A DNA stretch of 11,436 nt, from positions 1 to 11,436 of the forward strand of contig JAGOBP010000030.1 in NCBI GenBank assembly GCA_017999195.1, in the 5' to 3' direction. The position numbers and the translations under genes were made by a program. The notes below the pieces were generated by a model, which worked only from the letters and a program-made list of their open reading frames with translations, made no database searches and had not been told where the DNA came from. Origin of the DNA: Thermoflexales bacterium (GTDB lineage: Bacteria; Chloroflexota; Anaerolineae; Fen-1058). This document shows positions 1-6,663 of the stretch, piece by piece. How positions within the stretch are numbered: position 1 is the first letter of the stretch; every line of letters starts with the position of its first letter.

Positions 1-1
1 C

Positions 2-118
2 CTGCCACAGGCGGTATCAGGCCGTCCTGATCCGAAAAATGCCGACCGGAATGTGCCGCTGAAGGGCACCAACACCCTTCACGATTTGACGCCCGTGTCA
101 AGAGTCACGCCATATTGA
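2..118 (+). CDS. C-terminal end of an unidentified upstream gene (partial)
   Basis: One forward frame is open from the left edge for 38 codons and ends in TGA at 116-118. The other two forward frames close sooner. The peptide ends in HDLTPVSRVTPY and has codons typical of the neighbouring genes, so it is plausibly the tail of a real protein. It carries no cysteine or other hydrogenase large-subunit C-terminal motif (DPCxxCxxH), so I do not assign it to a hydrogenase subunit although the location would suit one. It lies 147 bases before hypA and on the same strand. It could also be a chance open frame, since 38 codons is short. Confidence 0.4.
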   Translation: MPQAVSGRPDPKNADRNVPLKGTNTLHDLTPVSRVTPY

Positions 119-154
119 GAATTGCTGCATTGATCCACGCGGCACAAAGTCAGC

Positions 155-190
155 CTGACAATTGACACGTCGAAGATAGACTATATTCAC
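155..190 (+). promoter_or_regulatory. Candidate sigma-70-type promoter ahead of hypA
   Basis: The gap before hypA holds a perfect TTGACA (162-167) with TATTCA (184-189) at 16-bp spacing. It also holds CTGACA (155-160) with TAGACT (177-182) at 16 bp. Each pair has a good -35 and a mediocre -10. Transcription from either would put the 199-231 dyad in the 5' leader of the hyp mRNA. This is seen by eye only; neither pair is a full consensus. Confidence 0.3.
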
Positions 191-198
191 TGTCGGCT

Positions 199-231
199 GG
201 GGCAACCTTGGGCTATAATCAAGGTTGCCCC
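199..231. promoter_or_regulatory. Perfect 12-bp inverted repeat with TATAAT in the loop, upstream of hypA
   Basis: The arms GGGGCAACCTTG (199-210) and CAAGGTTGCCCC (220-231) are exact reverse complements around a 9-nt loop that contains TATAAT at 214-219. There is no recognisable -35 at 16-18 bp from this TATAAT (191-196 reads TGTCGG). It may be an operator straddling a -10 box, an mRNA hairpin ending 33 nt before the hypA start, or another dispersed palindrome of this genome. No U-rich tract follows directly (ATTCGTTTTCTC), so it is a poor intrinsic terminator. Confidence 0.5.
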
Positions 232-264
232 ATTCGTTTTCTCTACAATGCGGCGGGGGAACTT

Positions 265-636
265 GTGCACGAACTCTCTGTGACGGAAAGTCTGTTGAAT
301 TTAGCTGTGCGTCATGCGCAGCAGGCGGGCGCGGTGCGCGTGACTGATCTGTATCTGGTCATCGGCCAATTGTCCAGTATTCTCGATGAATCGGTGCAGT
401 TTTATTGGGACATGATCAGCGAAGGGTCGATCTGCGAGAAGGCGCGGCTGCATTTTGAGCGCGTGCCCGCGAAATTTCGCTGTCTCGATTGTAATGAAGA
501 ATATCAACTGCCCGGCGAATTGATCGCGTGTCCGCGCTGCAACAGCGAACACCTCAAGGTCATCTCCGGCGATGAATTCCGGCTCGATCATTTGGAAGCA
601 GAAATGGCCGAGGATTTGGCCAAGCTTGCATCCTGA
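265..636 (+). CDS. hypA: HypA, hydrogenase nickel-incorporation metallochaperone
   Basis: HypA binds Ni and delivers it with HypB to the apo large subunit of [NiFe]-hydrogenase in the cytoplasm. I start it at GTG 265 because this gives the family N-terminus (M/V)HELS, in which His2 and Glu3 belong to the nickel site, and GGGGGA (255-260) lies 4 nt upstream. An in-frame TTG at 208 would add 19 residues that do not resemble HypA. The product is 123 aa, slightly longer than the usual 113-118. The structural zinc site is C73-x2-C76-x12-C89-x2-C92 (FRCLDC...ACPRC). It is the first gene of the hyp cluster. Its stop lies inside the first arm of the palindromic element at 633-703. Confidence 0.96.
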   Translation: MHELSVTESLLNLAVRHAQQAGAVRVTDLYLVIGQLSSILDESVQFYWDMISEGSICEKARLHFERVPAKFRCLDCNEEYQLPGELIACPRCNSEHLKVISGDEFRLDHLEAEMAEDLAKLAS

Positions 637-703
637 GCGGAACAGCGGGCGTTCTTCGACTCCACTGCGTTCCGCTCAGAATGCGCCCGCTGTGTAGTCG
701 AAG
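633..703. repeat. Composite palindromic repeat element between hypA and hypB
   Basis: Three interleaved perfect inverted pairs are visible: CTGAGCGGAAC (633-643) with GTTCCGCTCAG (669-679), CAGCGGGCG (643-651) with CGCCCGCTG (684-692), and CTTCGACT (654-661) with AGTCGAAG (696-703). The core pattern TTCTTCGACT...CCGCTCAGAA resembles the element inside hypF at 2368-2413 (CCTTCGACT...CCGCTCAGGA). It therefore looks like a REP-type dispersed family rather than a terminator. It overlaps the hypA stop codon at 634-636 and fills most of the 99-base hypA-hypB gap. Confidence 0.7.
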
Positions 704-735
704 TATGCGGATCAGGAATAACAGAAGGCGAATTC

Positions 736-1398
736 ATGACGACAACCCGTGTCACCGTAGTGGAAAAAATTCTCAGCGCCAACGACCGGCTGGCGGATCA
801 AAACCGCGCCCGATTGGACAGTGCCGGCGTTTTCGGCATCAACATCATGGCCTCGCCGGGGGCGGGCAAAACCAGCACGATTTTGCGCACGATCAAAGGC
901 TTGGCCGCGTCGAACATTAGGCTGGGCGTGGTGGAAGGCGATACGGCCCCCGTCACGATCGATGCCGACAAGATCATCGCGGCCGGGATGCCGGCCGTGC
1001 AAATCAACACGGGCGGCGAATGCCACCTCGATGCGGTGATGTTGGGCGGCGCGCTGCCGCAACTGCCGCTCGATGAGATTCAACTACTCATCGTGGAGAA
1101 TGTGGGCAACTTGATCTGTCCCGCCTCGTTTTCGCTGGGCACGCATATCAATGTGCTAATCGCGAGTGTGGCCGAAGGCGACGACAAACCCTATAAATAC
1201 CCCAATATTTATCGGGGTATTGACGCGCTGATTATCAACAAGATCGATCTCATCCCCTACGTCGAGTTCAACATGGATTACTTCCGGCGCGGCGTGGAGA
1301 TGTTGAATCCCGGCGTCATCACCTTCCCCATGTCGTGTCGCACGGGCGAGGGCGTTGAGCAGTGGGTGAATTGGCTGATGGAGCAGGTTCGCAAGTGA
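736..1398 (+). CDS. hypB: HypB, GTPase for hydrogenase nickel insertion
   Basis: HypB is a SIMIBI-class GTPase that works with HypA to load Ni into the hydrogenase active site. The 220-aa product has the Walker A loop ASPGAGKT (39-46), GVVEGDTA (64-71), the metal-binding pair Cys96-His97 in GGECHLDA, Cys128 in ENVGNLICPASF, and the guanine-specificity motif NKID (168-171). These are all standard for the family. It lacks the N-terminal CxxCGC site and the His-rich stretch found in some HypB proteins, so it can hold nickel only at the G-domain dimer site. The ATG at 736 has AAGG (725-728) at about 7 nt. It lies 99 bases after hypA and 55 before hypF. Confidence 0.97.
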   Translation: MTTTRVTVVEKILSANDRLADQNRARLDSAGVFGINIMASPGAGKTSTILRTIKGLAASNIRLGVVEGDTAPVTIDADKIIAAGMPAVQINTGGECHLDAVMLGGALPQLPLDEIQLLIVENVGNLICPASFSLGTHINVLIASVAEGDDKPYKYPNIYRGIDALIINKIDLIPYVEFNMDYFRRGVEMLNPGVITFPMSCRTGEGVEQWVNWLMEQVRK

Positions 1399-1400
1399 GC

Positions 1401-1449
1401 ACGTGGTGCGTGACTTTTTATTCACCACGTAACACGCATCACGCATCAT
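1401..1449. repeat. Period-7 repeat with inverted arms between hypB and hypF
   Basis: ACGTGGTG (1401-1408) and CACCACGT (1423-1430) form a hairpin with a 14-nt loop. The stretch parses into seven successive heptamers, the last two being GCATCAC and GCATCAT (1436-1449). An in-frame TAA at 1430-1432 lies inside it and forces hypF to start at 1454. No Shine-Dalgarno sequence is seen between the array and that start. The same style recurs at 3901-3949 and 6585-6647. Confidence 0.65.
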
Positions 1450-1453
1450 CATT

Positions 1454-3901
1454 ATGACAGCCGTTCTCGCAGGTAAACGCATCCACATCACCGGCGTCGT
1501 GCAAGGCGTAGGCTTTCGGCCTTTCGTCTATGGACTGGCCGCGCGTTATGGCTTGCTGGGCTGGGTGTGCAATACGTCGGCGGGTGTGGATATCGAAGTG
1601 GATGGCGCAAGCGACGTGCTTGATCAATTTGTCGCGGCTTTATTCAATGAAACGCCGCCCTTGGCTAAGATAGATTCGATTGATGTGGCCGACATCGCCG
1701 GGAACGGTTTCAGTGCGTTCGAGATTCGCCACTCGATCGCGCGGCCCGATGACTTCATGCCCATCTCGCCCGACATCGCGCTGTGTGATGATTGCCGCCG
1801 CGAGTTGTTTGATCCGCGTGATCGACGTTACCTGTATCCCTTCATCAACTGCACCAACTGCGGGCCGCGTTTTACCATCATCAAAGATATTCCCTATGAT
1901 CGGCCGTTTACCACGATGGCGGATTTCGCCCTGTGCGACGACTGCGCCAAGGAATACGCCGATCCGCTGAATCGACGCTTCCATGCCCAGCCGGTGGCGT
2001 GTCCAAAGTGCGGGCCGAAGGTATGGCGCGTAGACAAGGAAACAAGGAAACAAGACGAATCAGCGAATCAGCGAATCAGCGAATCGGCGATTCAGGAAGT
2101 GCGCAACTTGTTGGGGCAGGGCGCGATTGTTGCCATCAAAGGGCTGGGCGGATTTCATCTGGCCTGCGATGCGACGAACGATGAAGCAGTGAAGACATTG
2201 CGGGAACGCAAGGGCCGCATCGATAAGCCATTCGCGCTGATGGCGGCCAATGTCGAAGTGATTGAGACTTTCTGCGAAGTCACGCCTGAAGAGCGAACGC
2301 TGCTCGAATCCAACGAGAAGCCGATTGTGCTGTTGAAGAAGCGAGTAGCCTGGCTGGAGACAGCTTCGCGTCCTTCGACTGCGCAGCAAAAGGACGCTGC
2401 TCCGCTCAGGACGCTCGCAACACCTGCACCCACCGACAGGTGCGGTGTGACGCACATCTCGCCCTACGTTGCGCCCGGCCAAGCCACGCTCGGCGTGATG
2501 CTGCCGTACACGCCGCTGCATGAATTACTGCTGGCTGACGGCAACCACTCACCACTCACCACTCACCAATCACCGATTGTCTTGGTGATGACCAGCGGCA
2601 ACTTCAGCGAGGAGCCGATTGCGACAAGCAATGATGACGCGGTGAATCGCCTGGCTGACTTGGCCGATACGTTCTTACTGCACGATCGTGATATTCACGT
2701 TCGGTGCGATGATTCTGTTGTGCGCGTATTTGAGGGGCAAGAGTTGCCCATTCGCCGCTCGCGGGGGCATGCGCCGTATCCGGTGAAATTGCCTTTCACA
2801 CTGCCGCCAATGTTGGCCGCGGGCGGCGAACTGAAGAATACCTTCTGCGTCACGCGTGATAATTATGCTTTTCTCAGTCACCACATCGGCGACCTGGAGA
2901 ACTTCGAGACGTTGAAGTCGTTTGAAGATGGCGTCGAACATTTCGAGCGGTTATTTCGTATCAAGCCAGAAATCGTGGCCTACGATCTGCATCCCGATTA
3001 TCTGGCGACGCGTTACGCGCTGGATAGGGCTGAAAAACAAGGCTTACGCGCCATTGGCGTGCAACATCATCACGCGCACATTGCGGCCTGCATGGCAGAG
3101 AACGGCCTCAGCGGTGAGCGGCCCGTCATCGGTGTCGCCTTCGATGGGACGGGCTACGGCACGGATGGCGCGATCTGGGGCGGCGAGTTTCTGATCGCGG
3201 ATTATGGCGGCTTTGAGCGCGCGGCCCAACTCGATTACGTGCCTTTGCCCGGCGGCGATGCTGCCACGAAGAATGTGTATCGCATCGCGCTGAGTTATTT
3301 GCAGCAGGCGGGCATCGAGTGGGCCGACGATCTCGCGCCTGTGAATTATGCATTACGAAATACGCAGTACTCCGATACGCTTGGCATTTTGGCTCATCAG
3401 ATTCAATCCCGCGTCAACTCCCCTTTGACTTCCAGTATGGGCCGCTTGTTCGATGCGGTCGCCTCGATTTGCGGGGTGCGGCAGAGCGTGAATTATGAGG
3501 GGCAGGCGGCCATCGAGTTTGAGGCGAGGGTGGATGCGAATGAACACGGTCGATATGAATTTGTGATCGAAGTAATGCGTAATACGTACTGCGTAAAGGC
3601 TGACGAGGTGATGCGCGCGGTCGTCGCTGATGTCCGATCGGGTGTGCCGACGCCCGTTATTTCGGCTCGTTTTCATACTGGTTTGGCTTTGATGGTGCGG
3701 TCGGTGTGTGAATCGATTCGCGATCGGCGTGGCTTGAACGAGGTGGCGCTTAGCGGCGGAGTGTGGCAGAATGTAACGCTATTGAGCAAGTCACTGGCGC
3801 AGTTGCGGGCGGCCAATTTCACGGTGTATGTGCATCGCCTCGTGCCGCCGAATGATGGCGGGCTGGCGTTGGGGCAGGCGGTGGTGGCGGCGCATTCTTA
3901 A
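1454..3901 (+). CDS. hypF: HypF, carbamoyltransferase of hydrogenase maturation
   Basis: HypF uses carbamoyl phosphate and ATP to carbamoylate the HypE C-terminal cysteine, the first step of CN-ligand synthesis. Domains in order: acylphosphatase (about 8-95, VQGVGFRPFVYGLA with catalytic Arg22 and Asn40); two zinc fingers (C111/C114/C133/C136 and C161/C164/C183/C186); a YrdC-like domain (about 215-440, IKGLGGFHLACDA); and a Kae1-like domain (about 455-815) with VQHHHAHIAA (537-546), FDGTGYGTDGAIWGGE and LSGGVWQN. At 815 aa it is about 65 longer than usual. The excess maps to repeat-derived linkers near residues 193-213, 298-334, 363-374, 631-641 and 707-716. None interrupts a core motif, so I expect it to work. 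The start is fixed by an upstream in-frame TAA (1430) and the family-like N-terminus; no ribosome binding site is visible. Confidence 0.96.
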   Translation: MTAVLAGKRIHITGVVQGVGFRPFVYGLAARYGLLGWVCNTSAGVDIEVDGASDVLDQFVAALFNETPPLAKIDSIDVADIAGNGFSAFEIRHSIARPDDFMPISPDIALCDDCRRELFDPRDRRYLYPFINCTNCGPRFTIIKDIPYDRPFTTMADFALCDDCAKEYADPLNRRFHAQPVACPKCGPKVWRVDKETRKQDESANQRISESAIQEVRNLLGQGAIVAIKGLGGFHLACDATNDEAVKTLRERKGRIDKPFALMAANVEVIETFCEVTPEERTLLESNEKPIVLLKKRVAWLETASRPSTAQQKDAAPLRTLATPAPTDRCGVTHISPYVAPGQATLGVMLPYTPLHELLLADGNHSPLTTHQSPIVLVMTSGNFSEEPIATSNDDAVNRLADLADTFLLHDRDIHVRCDDSVVRVFEGQELPIRRSRGHAPYPVKLPFTLPPMLAAGGELKNTFCVTRDNYAFLSHHIGDLENFETLKSFEDGVEHFERLFRIKPEIVAYDLHPDYLATRYALDRAEKQGLRAIGVQHHHAHIAACMAENGLSGERPVIGVAFDGTGYGTDGAIWGGEFLIADYGGFERAAQLDYVPLPGGDAATKNVYRIALSYLQQAGIEWADDLAPVNYALRNTQYSDTLGILAHQIQSRVNSPLTSSMGRLFDAVASICGVRQSVNYEGQAAIEFEARVDANEHGRYEFVIEVMRNTYCVKADEVMRAVVADVRSGVPTPVISARFHTGLALMVRSVCESIRDRRGLNEVALSGGVWQNVTLLSKSLAQLRAANFTVYVHRLVPPNDGGLALGQAVVAAHS
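2036..2095. repeat. Period-8 tandem arrays inside hypF
   Basis: AAGGAAAC occurs twice in tandem (2036-2051). Five 8-nt units follow: CGAATCAG three times (2056-2079), then CGAATCGG and CGATTCAG (2080-2095). The stretch encodes a polar linker (residues about 195-214) between the second zinc finger and the YrdC-like domain, where HypF proteins vary in length. An 8-nt unit is not a multiple of three, so each copy is read in a different frame; all frames used here are stop-free. Confidence 0.8.
2368..2442. repeat. Palindromic repeat element inserted in the hypF coding region
   Basis: Inverted pairs GCGTCCTT (2368-2375)/AAGGACGC (2390-2397) and CACCTG (2421-2426)/CAGGTG (2437-2442) flank CCGCTCAGGACGC. 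The pattern CTTCGACT...CCGCTCAG is shared with the element at 633-703. In HypF it encodes roughly residues 298-334, between KPIVLLKKR and ISPYVAPGQ, where most HypF proteins have only a few residues. Confidence 0.65.
2547..2574. repeat. Heptamer tandem array (ACTCACC) inside hypF
   Basis: ACTCACC is repeated three times exactly (2547-2567), followed by AATCACC. It encodes NHSPLTTHQSP in the loop just before LVMTSGN of the YrdC-like domain, about ten residues more than usual for HypF. Confidence 0.75.
3351..3371. repeat. Degenerate heptamer repeat inside hypF
   Basis: CATTACG, AAATACG and CAGTACT follow one another and encode the variable stretch YALRNTQYS in the Kae1-like domain. It resembles the reverse complement of the heptamers at 3573-3593. 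It is short and degenerate, so the call rests on likeness to the other arrays. Confidence 0.4.
3573..3600. repeat. Degenerate heptamer repeat inside hypF
   Basis: TAATGCG, TAATACG, TACTGCG and TAAAGGC follow in tandem and encode VMRNTYCVKA (about residues 707-716). They are related to the ACGCA-type heptamers outside the gene at 3901-3949. Confidence 0.5.
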
Positions 3902-3949
3902 CACGGAACACGCAATACGCAACACGTGGTGCGTGTTCTGTGATGCGTG
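3901..3949. repeat. Seven-unit inverted heptamer array between hypF and the DUF6125-like gene
   Basis: Seven consecutive 7-nt units can be read: ACACGGA, ACACGCA, ATACGCA, ACACGTG, GTGCGTG, TTCTGTG and ATGCGTG. The first four run in one sense and the rest look like reverse complements. The whole folds as a 13-bp stem (3902-3914 with 3930-3942, one G-U pair). The array begins at the last base of the hypF stop codon (3899-3901) and ends 9 nt before the next start, leaving no room for a normal ribosome binding site. Confidence 0.75.
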
Positions 3950-3958
3950 AAAAACACT

Positions 3959-4468
3959 ATGGCTTTTGATGATCTGTCGCGCGAAGAATTGATTAAACTT
4001 CTCGAAGTCTATGCCAAGAACTGGCTGGCGCATGATGGCTGCTGGTTTCTGGCGGCGGAAGAAAAATCGGGACTTGAGGCGGCAATTGAATTGGACACGC
4101 GCTCGTGGGAACGCTTCTCGCCGGTTGAGGCCAAGCGCATCATGCAGGTGTTCGGCATCGAGGCGAACGGCGGACTTGAGGCATTGGAACGGGCGTTGAA
4201 GTATCGGCTGTATGCGGGCGTGAATGTGCAGGAAGCGGAGTGGGTTGACGATCACACGCTGCGTTTTCGCATGGTGGAGTGTCGTGTGCAGCAAGCGCGC
4301 CAACGCAAGGGACTAGCCCCGTTCGCGTGTAAACCGGTCGGGTTGGTAGAGTACGCGGGCTTCGCGCGCACGATTGATCCGCGCATTCAGACGACGCCGG
4401 TGCATGCGCCGCCTGATCCGATCAGCACGTGTTTTTGTGAGTGGGAATTTTCGATCAAGGGGGACTGA
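3959..4468 (+). CDS. DUF6125-like protein of unknown function in the hyp cluster
   Basis: The 169-aa soluble product has no signal peptide or membrane segment. From memory it resembles the DUF6125 family (DLSREELIKLLEVYAKNW at the start, MVECRVQQARQRKGL and CKPVGLVEYAGF in the middle, CEWEF near the end), which is thought to be related to L-2-amino-thiazoline-4-carboxylate hydrolases. I could not verify this by search. Possible metal or thiol residues are His25, Cys28, Cys108, Cys124, Cys158 and Cys160. I chose ATG 3959 because it gives the family-like N-terminus; GTG 3947 would add four residues and falls within the repeat array. The stop is 1 nt from hypC, whose ribosome binding site lies inside this gene, so the two are probably translationally coupled. 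A role in hydrogenase maturation is only suggested by position. Confidence 0.85.
   Translation: MAFDDLSREELIKLLEVYAKNWLAHDGCWFLAAEEKSGLEAAIELDTRSWERFSPVEAKRIMQVFGIEANGGLEALERALKYRLYAGVNVQEAEWVDDHTLRFRMVECRVQQARQRKGLAPFACKPVGLVEYAGFARTIDPRIQTTPVHAPPDPISTCFCEWEFSIKGD
4457..4464 (+). promoter_or_regulatory. Ribosome binding site of hypC
   Basis: AAGGGGGA lies 5 nt before the hypC ATG at 4470 and inside the last codons of the preceding gene. It decides the hypC start, since a longer in-frame extension back to 4374 would run antisense to HypC family expectations (Cys must be residue 2). Confidence 0.7.
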
Positions 4469-4469
4469 G

Positions 4470-4745
4470 ATGTGCTTAGGTATTCCGGGCAAAATTATCG
4501 AGGTGTATGAAGCGGGCGGCTTGCCCATGGGCAAGGTCGATTTTGGCGGGGTGACGAAAGAATGCTGTCTGGCTTATGTGCCGGAAGCGACGGTCGGCGA
4601 CTACACGATTATTCATGTGGGCTTTGCGCTCAACGTCATCGACGAGGCGGAGGCGCTGGAAACGCTGGAATTGCTAAGGGAGATCGATGCCATCGGGGAG
4701 GAGCTGGGCGAAGAATCTGTGTCATTGCAAAACGCAGTGACCTAA
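4470..4745 (+). CDS. hypC: HypC, hydrogenase assembly chaperone
   Basis: HypC is a small chaperone that binds HypD, helps hold the Fe(CN)2CO intermediate and transfers it to the large subunit. The 91-aa product begins MCLGIPGKI, with the essential Cys2 exposed after Met removal. It has the conserved VDFGGV (23-28) and His49 in TIIHVGFAL. The C-terminal helix rich in Glu and Leu is typical, and the length is normal (75-95 aa). It is 1 nt after the DUF6125-like stop and 14 nt before the hydroxylase gene, so it is firmly embedded in the operon. No repeat is found on either side, unlike the other hyp genes. Confidence 0.97.
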   Translation: MCLGIPGKIIEVYEAGGLPMGKVDFGGVTKECCLAYVPEATVGDYTIIHVGFALNVIDEAEALETLELLREIDAIGEELGEESVSLQNAVT

Positions 4746-4759
4746 AAAAAGGAGATAAC

Positions 4760-5449
4760 ATGGCGCAAGTAAAGACTCCGGGCCTCCACTATAATCTCAA
4801 TCATAGTGACGTGCCCATCCGATTGTTCAAGTCGGACTTTCTGGAATTTTTCACGCACATCACCCCGCTGGCGGTGGTGATCATCTGGACACCGATCATT
4901 TTGTATTCGCTGTATCGGGGTATCTCGGAAGTGCCGCTGGGGATGTCGGGCGCATATATTCCGCTGGGCTACGTGCTGGGCATGTTCCTATGGACGTTTC
5001 TGGAATATACCGTGCATCGCTTCTTGTTTCACATGCCGCCGACCACGCCCCTGACGGAGAAAATCTCGTTCTTGTTTCACGGCGTCCATCACGTGCAGCC
5101 GGCCTACAAGACCCGATTGGTGATGCCGCCCGTCGTGAGTATTCCGCTGGGCATCATCGTGGCGTTGCTGTATTCGGTGCTGACCAGCGCGCTGGGTATA
5201 TCGCAGTGGCTCTGGCCGCTGTTGGCCGGCACGATGACGGGCTACCTGATCTATGACCTGATTCACTATGCCACGCATCACTGGCCGCTGCGCTGGGGGT
5301 ATCTGAAGTATCTCAAGCGCTATCACATGAAGCATCATTACAAGGTCGATGACGCCTACTACGGCATCACGTCGCCGATCTGGGATTATGTGTTTCGCAC
5401 CGTTCCGGCCGACGATCGCAAAGATTTTTCGACCCAGGAATACAAGTAA
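4760..5449 (+). CDS. Membrane fatty acid 2-hydroxylase / sterol desaturase-family di-iron enzyme
   Basis: The 229-aa product is a membrane protein with about four hydrophobic segments (near 34-52, 67-84, 124-143, 150-168) and the histidine boxes of the fatty acid hydroxylase superfamily: HRFLFH (86-91), HGVHH (107-111), HYATHH (169-174) and HMKHH (189-193). The contexts HHVQPAYKTRLVMPP and YGITSPIWDYVFRT match the fatty acid 2-hydroxylase branch most closely. It would use O2 and a non-heme di-iron centre to hydroxylate a lipid acyl chain. ATG 4760 is set by AGGAG (4750-4754) at 5 nt, the clearest site in the operon; a longer frame back to 4562 overlaps hypC in another frame and is spurious. 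An O2-using lipid enzyme inside a hydrogenase maturation operon is unexpected. The substrate is unknown. Confidence 0.92.
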   Translation: MAQVKTPGLHYNLNHSDVPIRLFKSDFLEFFTHITPLAVVIIWTPIILYSLYRGISEVPLGMSGAYIPLGYVLGMFLWTFLEYTVHRFLFHMPPTTPLTEKISFLFHGVHHVQPAYKTRLVMPPVVSIPLGIIVALLYSVLTSALGISQWLWPLLAGTMTGYLIYDLIHYATHHWPLRWGYLKYLKRYHMKHHYKVDDAYYGITSPIWDYVFRTVPADDRKDFSTQEYK

Positions 5450-5457
5450 AGATTGTG

Positions 5458-5488
5458 CCTGCCCCTCTCTCAGTTAGAGAGGGGCAGG
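5458..5488. repeat. Perfect 13-bp hairpin between the hydroxylase gene and hypD
   Basis: CCTGCCCCTCTCT (5458-5470) and AGAGAGGGGCAGG (5476-5488) are exact reverse complements around CAGTT. No T-run follows (TCAATTAG), so it is not a convincing intrinsic terminator, and hypD starts 21 bases later. It may be a REP-like element or an mRNA-stabilising stem. Confidence 0.75.
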
Positions 5489-5508
5489 TCAATTAGCGGG
5501 GGGACCGA

Positions 5509-6583
<1,075 letters not shown>

Positions 6584-6600
<17 letters not shown>

Positions 6601-6647
6601 AGCAAGAGGCAGGAATAGTCTTGCTTCATGTATCTTGCATCCTGCCT
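6584..6647. repeat. Long inverted repeat of degenerate heptamers overlapping the hypD stop
   Basis: Arms 6584-6607 and 6619-6642 pair over 24 bp with one mismatch (G-U in RNA) around an 11-nt loop. The left part parses as GATGCAA, GATGCAT, GAAGCAA, GAGGCAG and the right as CTTGCTT, CATGTAT, CTTGCAT, CCTGCCT. It contains the hypD codons M360-Q-D-A and the TGA, and fills most of the 63-base gap to hypE. It could protect mRNA 3' ends or attenuate. It lacks a terminal T-run. Confidence 0.8.
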
Positions 6648-6663
6648 CAAGTGAGTTCATTCA

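Noticed and set aside
208..264. TTG-initiated N-terminal extension of hypA
   Set aside because: The extra 19 residues do not match HypA and derive from the dyad at 199-231; the family start is the GTG at 265.
2036..2095. CRISPR-like array
   Set aside because: The units are 8 nt with no unique spacers, so this is a microsatellite and not a CRISPR.
4562..4759. N-terminal extension of the hydroxylase gene overlapping hypC
   Set aside because: It is read out of frame inside hypC, is Arg/Gly-rich, and a strong ribosome binding site supports ATG 4760.
5458..5488. Intrinsic terminator after the hydroxylase gene
   Set aside because: The stem is strong but no T-run follows, and hypD continues 20 nt later in the same direction.
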